From Locusta migratoria (taxonomy: Eukaryota > Arthropoda > Insecta > Orthoptera > Acrididae): DNA of 64,000 bases. A program made the translations under genes and the position numbers. Of this stretch, positions 21,311 through 30,444 are shown piece by piece (position 1 is the stretch's first letter; the number at the start of each line of letters is the position of its first letter). Location of the stretch: assembly GCA_026315105.1 (NCBI GenBank), contig CM048746.1, positions 565,949,940 through 566,013,939 of the forward strand. The letters are read 5' to 3'. The notes below the pieces were generated by a model that was not told the origin of the DNA, ran no database searches, and worked only from the letters and a program-made list of their open reading frames with translations.

Positions 21311-22474
21311 GCCTATATAGGGAGAGAGTGGCCAACCGGCCGGTGTCCGCCATGCTTTTACCAGAATGCGCGCGGGACGTGCTCTTACGTAGCGACCCTG
21401 GCAGAAATGCGGCCAATTCACGATCGAAATAAGGCATCACTTTCACCGATGACACCAAAGCACATCCTCTATCTTACTAATCAGTACGTCGTTAAAGAAA
21501 TGCCAGTCATTTATATTCATAAAGGCCTAATAAATTTGAAAGCAAATAAGTCTCGTGAAATAGTTTCTATGGTTGTCGAATGTTAATACCATATTTTATG
21601 ATGTTCTAGTAATTTTGACAGTTAGCACTTGATTAATAAGAAATAGAGATGTTCCATGTCATGTGTCTCAAAGAAAATAATACTATTTCAGAATTTTCTG
21701 TTTGAATATCCATCACCGAAATTAGTTCAATATAATCGCATTCAGTCCCTATATAATGAATTTTAAGTGTACCGACGATCTAATAACATTTTCCTACACT
21801 AGAAAATACGAAAAACGTCACTCTGTAGATACTTTTAGGGGCAGAGTATCACAGAAAATCGGAAAAATATAGATACTATCTCTAGTGAAATAGCAGAAAC
21901 AGACTCAAAACAAGTAATTGAATATCTAGAATGAGTCAATAGTCCCGCCCTCCTCTCTTTCTCACGTCACATCCTGTAACCAGTTATAGGAATGTGAATA
22001 GCTAATAACACAGAGCCAAGGGGGAGGTGCCGTAGCAATGTTAAAACATACCTTGTGGCATGACGAATCAAAAACCAGAACTATGAACTAACAAAAAACT
22101 AACAAATACTGTTTAAAAAGATTTACCGTTTATCGGATTCAAACTCGCATCCTTCACATTATGAATTCAGTACGCAACCACTTCAGCACGCGCGAATTTC
22201 ACAGGCAGTAGTTCTATTACTGAATTTCTTCAATGCCTTTCTTGCTTTATAAGTCGCCTTTACTGTTCCCGCTTTCTCGGTTAATTTTCAGTGCCCACTT
22301 TTCCCGTATTTCCTCATTCCTTGCAAACAGAAGCATCATATAACAATCTTTACTTCGTTTTTTACAGCCAACAGAGGCAGAGGAACAACGAGCCATTTAT
22401 CTTGATTGCGCTCAATGATTATGTAAAACACATTATTAATTACGCTCAGTAAATCACTTCAAACCAACATATAA
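21311..22474. other. no recognisable gene
   Basis: Anonymous AT-rich sequence. A right-hand mariner terminal repeat was looked for here and not seen. Confidence 0.4.
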
Positions 22475-22691
22475 TCCTAAAAAAAAAAGTTCAAATGTTT
22501 GTAGAGTCTATGGGACTTAACTACGGGGTCATCAGTACCTAAACTTACAAACTACTTATGAACAAAGTAAGACTAAGGACGGCACAAATATCCATGCCCG
22601 AGGGGGGATTCGAACCCCCGTCCGTAGTGACCGTGCAGACCGTGACTGAAGCGCCTCAGTCCCCTCGGCCACCGCGGCCGGCTCCTAAAAA
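22475..22691 (-). repeat. SINE S2 with 9 bp target-site duplication
   Basis: TCCTAAAAA occurs at 22475-22483 and 22683-22691, bracketing a full reversed S2 (AAATGTTTGTAGAGTCTATG, CTACGGGGTCATCAGTACCT, GATTCGAACCCCCGTCCGTA, CCACCGCGGCCGGC). In the sense orientation the 3' end is T-rich, as at 63686-63706. Full length plus an intact duplication suggests a younger copy. Confidence 0.9.
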
Positions 22692-22992
22692 TTGCCGCGA
22701 AGTTCTAAGGTTATCGTCAACGACCAACGAACACGTTAATTTACGTAAATAGAAACGACAAAAGACATGCAAAAGCGGAGCAGTGCCTACCATAATACAA
22801 CCTGTAGGCTACATAACTGTGAAGTGAAATCGCTGTCAGAAGCTCTTAAGACACACCACAGTACAGATACGGAGACTGTAGCTATTCACTCACATGTAAA
22901 GCACGCCAAATCTGGTAAAAACATGGCGTCCTGGGCTCTCAGCCAATCAGGAGCAGTCTCACGCATAGCCCCTCTCTCTCTATATATATATA

Positions 22993-23075
22993 GCCGCGGT
23001 GGAGTAGTCGAGCGGTCTAAGGCGCCTCGCTGCAGAGGGCACGGTTGCTCGCCGTCGGAGGTTCGAGTCCTCCCT
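22993..23075 (+). repeat. S1 tRNA-like head, unit 1, no SINE body
   Basis: GCCGCGGTGGAGTAGTCGAG to GGTTCGAGTCCTCCCT. It has a D-arm-like AGCGGTCTAAGGCG and a good T-arm (GGAGG stem around TTCGAGT). There is no pairing acceptor stem, so it is tRNA-related but not a canonical tRNA. The usual S1 body is missing after the B box. Confidence 0.75.
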
Positions 23076-23178
23076 ATTCACTCACATGCAAAATCCGCCA
23101 AATCAGATAAAAACATGGCCGCATGGGCTCTCAGCCAATCAGGAGCAGTCTCACGCATGTCCAATCTCTCTCTTTACA

Positions 23179-23261
23179 GCTGCGGTGGAGTAGCCGAGCG
23201 GTCTAAGGCGCCTCACTGCAGAGCGCACGGTTGCTCGCCGTCGAAGGTTCGAGTCCTCCCT
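23179..23261 (+). repeat. S1 tRNA-like head, unit 2, no SINE body
   Basis: Second copy with GTAGCCGAGCGGTCTAAGGC and GGTTCGAGTCCTCCCT; one T-stem mismatch (GAAGG). Downstream sequence is unrelated to S1 bodies. Confidence 0.75.
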
Positions 23262-23867
23262 GGAAGTTCCAACCCTGGTATTTATTATTGAAGTGTCCCG
23301 CTTTTTTGTTTCGTAATCTGGGATCCCTACTCTCCGTTTATTTTTAGCTCCACGTGCGAGCCCCTCGTGCAAGCGGCTGGAGCTGGAGGTTCGTGTGTTG
23401 GCCGCCAGGCGGCAGCGGCGGCGCCGGCGCCCCTCAGGGACTGCGACCGCAGAGCGACCGCCCGCGACCGCAGGCAGCACGGCGCAGCACAGCACAGCAC
23501 ACGTCATCGCGCGCTCTGCAAGCTGCCACCGCCCTGCTCCTGCACCCAGTTATTCCCTCAAGTATGGCAGCAAGAGCCGTAGCAAACCGTGTGCATTCGG
23601 TACTGAGTAACGAATACTTTGGCCGATATCAAGTACTGAATCGTTACTCATAAATACATTTAGTTACTCGCATGTACCGTATCGATACTAACGAAAATCA
23701 ATACGGAAAATGCATATATTATGTGATACTGTTTACCATAAAATGAGTAATTTATATAGGCATCCGTGTCGAAATATAATTGCGTGTACTTCCGCGGCCA
23801 GAGTCAGAAGACATAAACGTTTTCTGGATGTTGTACCGCGTCGTGATGTAAGAAGGCTATTTCTTTA
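23262..23867. other. GC/CpG-rich block (23350-23560) without a recognised gene
   Basis: Very GC-rich with many CpG and GCA repeats. Open frames occur in several frames and on both strands and consist of alanine, arginine and proline repeats, as expected from composition. From about 23595 there is a run of GAGTAAC/GTTACTC inverted words. Confidence 0.5.
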
Positions 23868-24018
23868 ATAACCGACGTTTCCGCCAACGTTACAGTGGCC
23901 TTGATCTGGGTATACCGAGGTGAGCTGGTTGTTACTGTACTAACAATAATAACAACCAGCTGACATTAGTATACCCAGATGAAGGCCACTGTAACGTTGC
24001 CGAAACGTCAGTTATTAT
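23868..24018. mobile_element. fold-back (hairpin) element, ~70 bp arms
   Basis: The left arm contains AACGTTACAGTGGCCTT, GATCTGGGTATAC and AGCTGGTTGTTA. The right arm carries their complements TAACAACCAGCT, GTATACCCAGAT and AAGGCCACTGTAACGTT. ATAA.CGACGTTTC and GAAACGTCAGTTAT form the outer ends. It looks like a small MITE or fold-back element; the family is unknown. Confidence 0.75.
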
Positions 24019-24387
24019 AGTAATAGTCTCATTACATTGTGACGTGGTACTATACCCAGAGAACTTTTATGTCATTCGTTTTCAGTTTTAAGTACATATT
24101 GCATAGCTCTACGATTTTAGACGGTTATTTTTGTTTTTAAACATTTTTATTATAGTTCTTAGCCCGTATTTTACTGGTTAATCCTGGATGATCCGACGTC
24201 TGCTTTAAACGCAAATATACGTTTTATTGTATTTTTTACCTGTAAAGGTTTCAGTTTAATGATTAATTGTTTTTCAGCTTGTCTGTTATAAAAATTCTTG
24301 TAAACAGTACTCAAGAAGTTACCATCTACACATTTTCATTCATGACGGTATTATCGCAATTGTTAATGTCACTTAATACAGTACAAC

Positions 24388-24587
24388 AAATGTTGAAATG
24401 TTTGTTAAGCTTAAGAGACTTAACTACGGGGTCATCAGTCCGTAAACATACAAACTACTTATGAACTACCTACAACTAAGGGCGGCACAAATATCCATGC
24501 CCGAGGGGGGATTCGAACCCCAGACCGTAGTGGCCGTGCAGACCGTGACTGAAGCGCCTCATTCCACTCGGCCACCGCGGCCGGCTC
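24388..24587 (-). repeat. SINE S2, full length
   Basis: Reversed S2 with GAAATGTTTGTTAAGCTTAA, CTACGGGGTCATCAGTCCGT, GGGCGGCACAAATATCCATG and CCACCGCGGCCGGCTC. Confidence 0.88.
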
Positions 24588-25079
24588 AGTTCAACAGTCC
24601 CGCTGTTCGCAAATGTAGTGCTACTGCTATGATCGGTCACACTGGCATTCGTCACGAAATATTCCAACGTTCTAAGCCTCTAACTAAAGTGCGGGAGCAG
24701 TACTTATAATATAGGTCTCAGTTGGGTCTCGTTAACTTTGATCAATTTGTACAAAATTTCTATTGTAATCACGATGGAAATGCAGTGTTCGATCCTTTCT
24801 TCAGTAGTATAATTGCCTCAGAAAGCAGGCATACAGAAACTACGTCGTAAATTTAAATGTTTTAAAGTAGTATCAACGGTAGAAGTCAAATTCTTTTCAT
24901 GGTTTCAAAGACAGTGTAGCGTACGTATTTCTGGGTTCCACTGGTGACGAGTAACGATACGTTTGTAACGAGTACTGTTTCTTTTAGTAACGGATACATC
25001 TTTTTATTACTCTCACATATGTACTGGCAAGCGAATAACGGAGGCTAATTTTCCATTGTTTATTTATTTATTGGGCTAT
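24588..25079. other. no recognisable gene
   Basis: Anonymous sequence. It contains GAGTAACGATACG, GTAACGAGTACTG and related words echoing those at 23595-23690, possibly ends of an unidentified element. Confidence 0.35.
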
Positions 25080-25935
25080 AGACTCTGACCACATCTCATT
25101 GGCTATGAACTGCAGATTAAAACTTAAGAGACAACAGAAAGGTAGAAGGGTTAGGAGATTGAACTTGGACACATTGAAGGAACCAGAGGTGGTTGAGAGT
25201 TTCAGAGAGAGCATTAGGCAATGATTGGCTGAAACGGGGGAAAGTAATACAATAGAAGAAAATGGGTAACTCTGAGAGATACGGTAGTGAAGGCTGCAGA
25301 GGATCATATAGGCAGAAGGACAAGGCCTAATACAAATCCCTGGATAACACAGGATATACTGAACTTAATTGATGAGAGAAGAAAATATAAAAATTCTACA
25401 TGAGAAGTAGGCAAAAGGGAGTACAAAGGTTTGAAAAATGAGACTGACAGGAAGTGCAGACTGGCTAAGCAGGAGTGGCTAGTAGACAAATGCAGAACCG
25501 TAGAAGAATGTTTAACAAGGGGAAAGATAGAGATCTCTTACAGAAAAATAAAAGAGATGTTTGTGGACAAGAAAGGCATCTGTCTGAATATCAAGAACTA
25601 TGACGGAAACCAGTACTAAGCAAAGATGGGAAAGCTGAACTGTAGAAGGTATATATAGAGGGCCTATACAAAGGAAATAAACTTACAGAAATAGAAGACG
25701 AAGTGGAGGAAGATGCGATAGGAGATACTATACTGCGAGAAGAATTTGACAGAGCTCTGAAGGATTTGAGTCGATACAAGGCGCCTGGAGTAGATGATAT
25801 TGCGTCTGACTGCTGATATTGTTAGGAGAGCCAGTCATGAAGAAATTGTTCCACCTGTTATGCAAGATGTATGATACAGGGGAAATACCCTCCGACTTCA
25901 GGAAGAATGTTGTAATTCCTAGGCAATTTTTCCCC
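25080..25935 (+). pseudogene. RTE-like LINE (family B), N-terminal RT segment
   Basis: The plus strand in broken frames reads NETDRKCRLAKQEWLVDKCR, TVEECLTRGKIEISYRKIKE and DLSRYKAPGVDDI, the pre-RT and RT-0/1 region of endonuclease-RT LINEs of the RTE-like group. Nucleotide-level similarity to the reverse complement of 36880-37600 is extensive. Several stops are present. The palm domain does not follow in this orientation; a complementary piece lies inverted at 26320-27510. Confidence 0.75.
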
Positions 25936-26319
25936 AGATGTATACATTTCACAATAATGAGACGTCTTTGAAACGCGCTGATTCGACGCTACAGTTTACA
26001 CGACACATCTTGCACAATTGATCAAGTGACGCTGATCCGTTACATTTCCGTTTGTAGCGATAAGGGAGTTGTAAACACCGCTTACTGGAGGCTGGCATAA
26101 GATACTAATATACAGGTTCTGTAAATACAAGCTTCCTACCTCTAGTCTTTAAAAGTGTATTGTTTCTCCTCACCGCGAATGTATTTTGTCAAACAGTGTA
26201 ATTTCTCGTACGAAATTGGAAGGTAGACCTACGTCTGGCGACAACACTATAGCAGTCAAACAAAACAACTTCTGCGTCGGTTCCCTCAAGAAATACCACT
26301 CACGAGTTAAAATCCAAAA

Positions 26320-27510
26320 TTATGCTGTTGTGGTCTTCAGTACGTAGACTGGTTTGGTGCAGCTCTCCACGCTACCCTGTTCTGTACAAGTCTTTTCATC
26401 TCAGAATAAAAACGAAAATCTCCAACCACTTGAACCTGCTTACTGTATTCGTCTCTTGGTCTTCCTCTACGATTTTTATCTCACACACGTCCCTCTTTTG
26501 CCAACCTGACAATTCCTTCATGTCTCAGAGAGTGTCCTACTAATCAATCCCTTCTCTTCGTCAGGATCTGACAGAAACGTCTTTTCTCCCCAATTCTGTT
26601 TAGTATTTACTCATTAGCTACGTGATCTATGCATCTAATCTTCAGCATTCGTCTATAGCACCACTTTACAAAAGCTACTCCCATCTTTCTGTCTGAACTG
26701 CTAAATCTCCCACGTTTCACTCCCGTACAATGCTACACTCCAGACGAATACTTTCAGAAAAGGTTTCCTAATCTTTAAATTAATATTTGATGTCAACAAA
26801 TTTCGCCTCTTCAAAAATCCTTTCCTCCCCATAGCCATTCTACATTTTATATCTTTTTTACTTCTGCCATCCGAAATTATTTTGCTACCCAAATACCAAA
26901 AACATCTACTGCTATACTATCTAATTACCTAATCTAATTCTTCAGCATTGCCTGATATTCTTACACTATAATCCATTACCCTGTTTTTACCCTTGATAAT
27001 TACCCTGTTTTACCCTAGATAATGTTCATCTTATACTCTCCTTTCAAGACACTGTCCATTTTGTTCAAATGCTCTTCCAGGCCCTTTGCTCTCCCTGACA
27101 TAATTACGTCATCGGCAAACCGCAACATTTTTATTTCTTCACCCTCAATCTCAATCCCTTCTCCAAATTTCTCCTTGCATTCCTCCACAGCTTGCTCAAT
27201 GTACAGATTGAATAAAATTGCAGAAAGGCTACAAGCCTGTCTTATATCCTTCCCAACCACTCATTCCCTTCCCTTCGACTCTAATAATTGCTGTCTGGTT
27301 TTTGTACAAGTTGAATATAACTCTTCGCTTCTTCAGAATTTGAAAGAGTGTATTCAAATCAACATTGCTTTCTACAGATCTACAAATACTAAAAACGCAG
27401 GTTTCCCTTTCCTTAACCTACCTTCTAAGATAACTTGTAATGGGAGTATTGCCTCGCGTGTTCCTAGATTTCTCCTAAATCCAAACTGATCTTACGCAAG
27501 ATCGTATTCC
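26320..27510 (-). pseudogene. RTE-like LINE (family B), RT palm to C-terminus
   Basis: Minus strand: 27015-27260 reads GKDIRQACSLSAILFNLYIE, then IKMLRFADDVIMSGRAKGLE with an intact FADD catalytic motif. 26701-26892 reads GSKIISDGRSKKDIKCRMAM, LTSNINLKIRKPFLKVFVWS and VALYGSETWEI, the thumb/C-terminal signature. The tail to 26320 keeps EMKRLVQNRVAWR-like sequence. Upstream of 27260 a further palm piece is frameshifted. Non-functional. Confidence 0.85.
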
Positions 27511-27809
27511 AGCACTTTTACCATAGGTCTGTAAATAATTAATGTTAGTTTTTGTGTCTAGTTGCCCCGGTTGCTCTAGGTGTCGGTAGCTGAGTGGAGA
27601 GAGACAGACACAGGACGCACGCGTGTGAGGGTACGAAGTCTGAGGTGACCAACCAGTGGGACAGCAGAAACTAGAAACACTAAGCTAGATTAGTACAAGA
27701 TATGTATTTTGCAGAAATATTTCAATACTTAATTCTGTAATCAAAAGACTGGTGGCATGTGCTTTCCTAACATATTGAATTCTAGTAAAAGCCTGCCTGT
27801 TGATGCGAG
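27511..27809. other. no recognisable gene
   Basis: Short anonymous stretch between LINE B and LINE A. Confidence 0.4.
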
Positions 27810-27843
27810 TCTTATCGTAGTAGTCGATGGTAAGGCATCGACT

Positions 27844-28051
27844 AAATCAGAGGTCAAATGTTCAAATGTTTGTAAATCTATCGGACCAAACTGCGTGGTC
27901 ATCAGTCCGTAGCTTGCAAACTATTTAAATGAAGGTAAACTAACCTAAGGACAACACACACGCCCATGCCCCAGGGAGGACTCGAATCTCCGACGGCGAG
28001 CAACCGCGCGCTCCGCAGCGAGGCGCTTTAGACCGCTCGGCAAACAGAGGT
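27844..28051 (-). repeat. SINE S1 inserted in LINE A, with target-site duplication
   Basis: AAATCAGAGGT at 27844-27854 and AAACAGAGGT at 28042-28051 flank a full reversed S1. The LINE reading frame continues across it once the SINE is removed, so S1 inserted after the LINE. Confidence 0.85.
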
Positions 28052-28850
28052 GATATCGGGCGTTCCACAGGGTAGTGTTATTGGTCCTCTGCTGTTCCTT
28101 GTTTACATAAACGATTTAGGGGAATATCTAAGTAGCTCTCTTAGGTTGTTTGCAGATGACGCCGTCATTTACCGTGTAGTAAAGTCATCTGAAGCTCAAA
28201 ACCAACTGCAGAATGACCTGAATAAGATATCACTATGGTGTAAAAATTGGTAATTGACTCTAAATAATGAGAAGTGTGAAGTCGTCCACATGAGTACGAA
28301 AAGAAATCTGTTAAAATTTGTTTACAAGATAAATCAATCAAAAGTGAACACCGCAAAATACCTAAGAATTACTATTACTTCAGACACATATATAATTTCG
28401 TGGGAAAGGCGAACCAGAGACTACGTTTTATTGGCAGAACCATTAAAACATACAACAGAACTACTAAAGAGGCTGCATACACTACGCTTGTCCGTATTTT
28501 TTTGGAGTATTCTGCCCAGTGTGGGATCCTTATCAGGTGGGTTTGACTGTGGACATCGAAAGAATCCAAAGAAGGGCAGCTTGTTTCGTATTGTCACGAT
28601 ACAGGGGATACAGGATCTGGGATGGGAATCATTACAACAACGGCGCTTATCGCTGCGGCGTGGGCTACTTACGAAAATCCTATCGACAAAATTCTCCTCC
28701 GAATGGGAAAATATATTGTTCACTCCCACTTACATAGGTAGAAATGATCAGAATAAAATACGAGAAATCAGAGCTCAAACGGAGAGATTCAGGTGTTCTT
28801 TCTTACCGCGCGGTATTCTAGAATGGAATGGGAGATCAATAGTATAACGG
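28050..28850 (+). pseudogene. LINE A reverse transcriptase, palm to C-terminus
   Basis: The 28050-28253 frame encodes the palm with FADD intact; a stop after CKNW interrupts it. The 28254-28847 frame then continues with LNNEKCEVVHMSTKRNLLKF and ITITSDTY, and decays after a frameshift near 28420. In the other frames the sequence still shows RFIGRTIKTYN-like and EYSAQCGILIRWV-like segments that align with the 54 kb copy. It is 5'-truncated, as most LINE copies are. Confidence 0.8.
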
Positions 28851-28925
28851 TGGTTCGATGAACCCTCTGCCAGGCACGTAAATGTGATTTGCAGAGTATC
28901 CCATGTAGATGCAGTGCATATCCTA

Positions 28926-29078
28926 TTACCAAGTGGCCGATACAGTACAGTGGTAGTCGCGAGCGGGGTTGCAGCAGAGGGCGCTCGTGGCTGACGTCGT
29001 AAGAACGCCGCGCCGTGCTTGAATGGCGGCGCGCATCGGAAGTACGTGGCGCGCACTTCAGACTTGTGCGGCTCCACA
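28926..29078 (-). repeat. gypsy 3' LTR remnant
   Basis: Shares about 110 bp with 36415-36692 (CACTTCAGACTTGTGCG, AAGAACGCCG, GTGGCTGACGTC, GCAGAGGG). Preceded on the minus strand by a G-rich polypurine tract (29079-29098). Its distal end abuts LINE A and could not be fixed. Confidence 0.65.
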
Positions 29079-29080
29079 CC

Positions 29081-29760
29081 TCAGCCCCCCCCCCCCCCCA
29101 AAAAAAAAAAGACGACGCTCCGTCGTGGCGTAGGGCTGAGGGCCACGGCGGCGGCACTGGGAGGGGGCGTTACTGGTGGGACGGGCGTCGTAGCGGAGGC
29201 TGGGATCGAGAAGCTGACCGCGCACCGGTATCCACCTTGTGATCCTCCGGAAAACCCGCCAAAACGAGGGGAAGGGCGCACACCTCCGTCCAGAGGGAGC
29301 AGGTCATCTTCTTCTGACATGCGTAGCCAAGTCTGGGGGGGGGGGGCAGGGGACACGCATGGTCCCCGAGTCCCTCTCGGTGACACAGGCAGCTGCGGCA
29401 GCAATGGCGGCGGCGGGGACGATTGAATCCGAGGCGCGGCGACCTCAATCGGGACGAACTCGTAGTCCTGGAACGCTGGGACCGTCGGCGAGCGATGTGG
29501 CTGTGCTCCCTGGCGGCGTACTGTGTCTGGAATTAAGAAACCAGAGACAGGATCGCGCGGTCTGTGCAGGCGCAACTGGTTTGCGTGGCGCCGCAGCTCC
29601 GACTCTGAGGAAGAACGTACAACATACATATTGCGACCGAGCATGCTCTGAATGGTGCCCGGCATCCATCTCTTGTTTCCAGCAAACACCTTGTACAGCA
29701 TCGTCATAGAAACTTGAAAACGCGAAACGCCATACGAACCGACTCGCAGAAACAGGAGAA
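29081..29760 (-). pseudogene. gypsy integrase C-terminal tail
   Basis: The minus frame from 29707 reads FAGNKRWMPGTIQSMLGRNM then YVVRSSSESELRRHANQLRL, the C-terminal strand and 'RHxNQLR' signature of gypsy integrase, followed by a long proline-rich tail. It joins directly to the start of RT at about 29760, so RT, RNase H and integrase core have been deleted. The tail ends in a glycine run from the polypurine tract. Confidence 0.75.
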
Positions 29761-29761
29761 A

Positions 29762-30412
29762 TCACCCCTCTACCCTGCCAACGTTTACGTTCTTTAGCAA
29801 CTTTATCAGGAAGGGCGATAGGTACTGGTCTAGCTTTACGAAATTTGGTACTGCAGATTCTTTTAAAGCTACATGTGCCACAAAGTCTTTTGCACAATCT
29901 AGTTCCGGCGAAAACAAGTCACTATATTTTTCACACAATGCATTGATTTTGTCCTGAGGCACTACTGACGTAATCTGAAGCACTTCTCTTTGAATTGATG
30001 AGCCAAACAAGTCGAATTCATCTAGTCCAAAAATGTTCTGAGACGATTTGGCCTGTAGAACTACAAAAGCGACTGTTTTGGTAACACCTTGAAAAGAGGC
30101 GGGCAGGCTACACGTTCCCAGCACGGTGTTAGTACTTGGTGAGACACCGACAATTTTGGCGAACCCAGAAGTTCACACGTGTCTTTATTCATTAATGTGA
30201 TAGCGGAACCAGTGCCGAGCTGAAAATCCACAGTCTTCTTTGCCACTGAGAGAGTCACAAAAAGTTTTTGCTTGTGGCGTGCGACAGGTGCGCAAATGTG
30301 GGCGACGTCTAATACAGTTTGTTTGGTGCACTTGCTCTATTGCTGCTTTATCTGAAACATACGAAAGAACTTTGAAAGGTCTTAGATTATTGATGGTGTT
30401 TCCCTCCACATT
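29762..30412 (-). pseudogene. gypsy gag end, protease and RT start
   Basis: 30061-30258 reads VAKKTVDFQLGTGSAITLMN, a retropepsin in which the usual DTGSA triad is GTGSA, so the catalytic Asp is lost. 29762-30124 reads SSQNIFGLDEFDLFGSSIQR and LCEKYSDLFSPELDCAKDFV, the typical spacer and 'K..DLF...LG' entry to gypsy RT. A frameshift near 29860 moves on to KARPVPIALPDKVAKERKRW and GVISPVSASRF. The gag zinc-knuckle region upstream is only hinted at near 30290-30330. Confidence 0.75.
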
Positions 30413-30444
30413 TGCTACGAGATTATGTGCTTAATCTCGTAGCA
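30413..30444. repeat. perfect 13 bp hairpin at the Jockey/gypsy junction
   Basis: TGCTACGAGATTA (30413-30425), six-base loop, TAATCTCGTAGCA (30432-30444). It lies exactly where Jockey ORF2 ends and gypsy sequence begins. Confidence 0.85.

Larger units (their letters stand above)
22884..23261 (+). repeat. tandem duplication containing two tRNA-like heads
   Basis: Unit 1 (22884-23075) and unit 2 (23076-23261) both contain ATTCACTCACATG, AAAAACATGG, GCTCTCAGCCAATCAGGAGC, AGTCTCACGCAT and a CT-rich run, each followed by an S1-type tRNA-like head ending GGTTCGAGTCCTCCCT. The unit boundary falls exactly where the first B box ends. Unit 1 has an extra (TA)n stretch, which explains the length difference. 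Confidence 0.85.
27810..28925 (+). mobile_element. LINE family A, 5'-truncated, split by a SINE
   Basis: Begins in the RT region at GTAGTAGTCGATGGTAAGGC, is interrupted by a reversed S1 SINE (27855-28041), and resumes at GAGGTGATATCGGGCG. The RT reads GVPQGSVIGPLLFLVYINDL, SLRLFADDAVIYRVV and NEKCEVVHMSTKRN. The 3' end has TGATTTGCAGAGTATC and a short GTAGATG tail, like the copies at 54 kb and 40 kb. Confidence 0.85.

Noticed and set aside
22993..23075. Candidate type II (Leu/Ser-like) tRNA
   Set aside because: No pairing acceptor stem and anticodon arm is poor; classified as an S1-type tRNA-like head.
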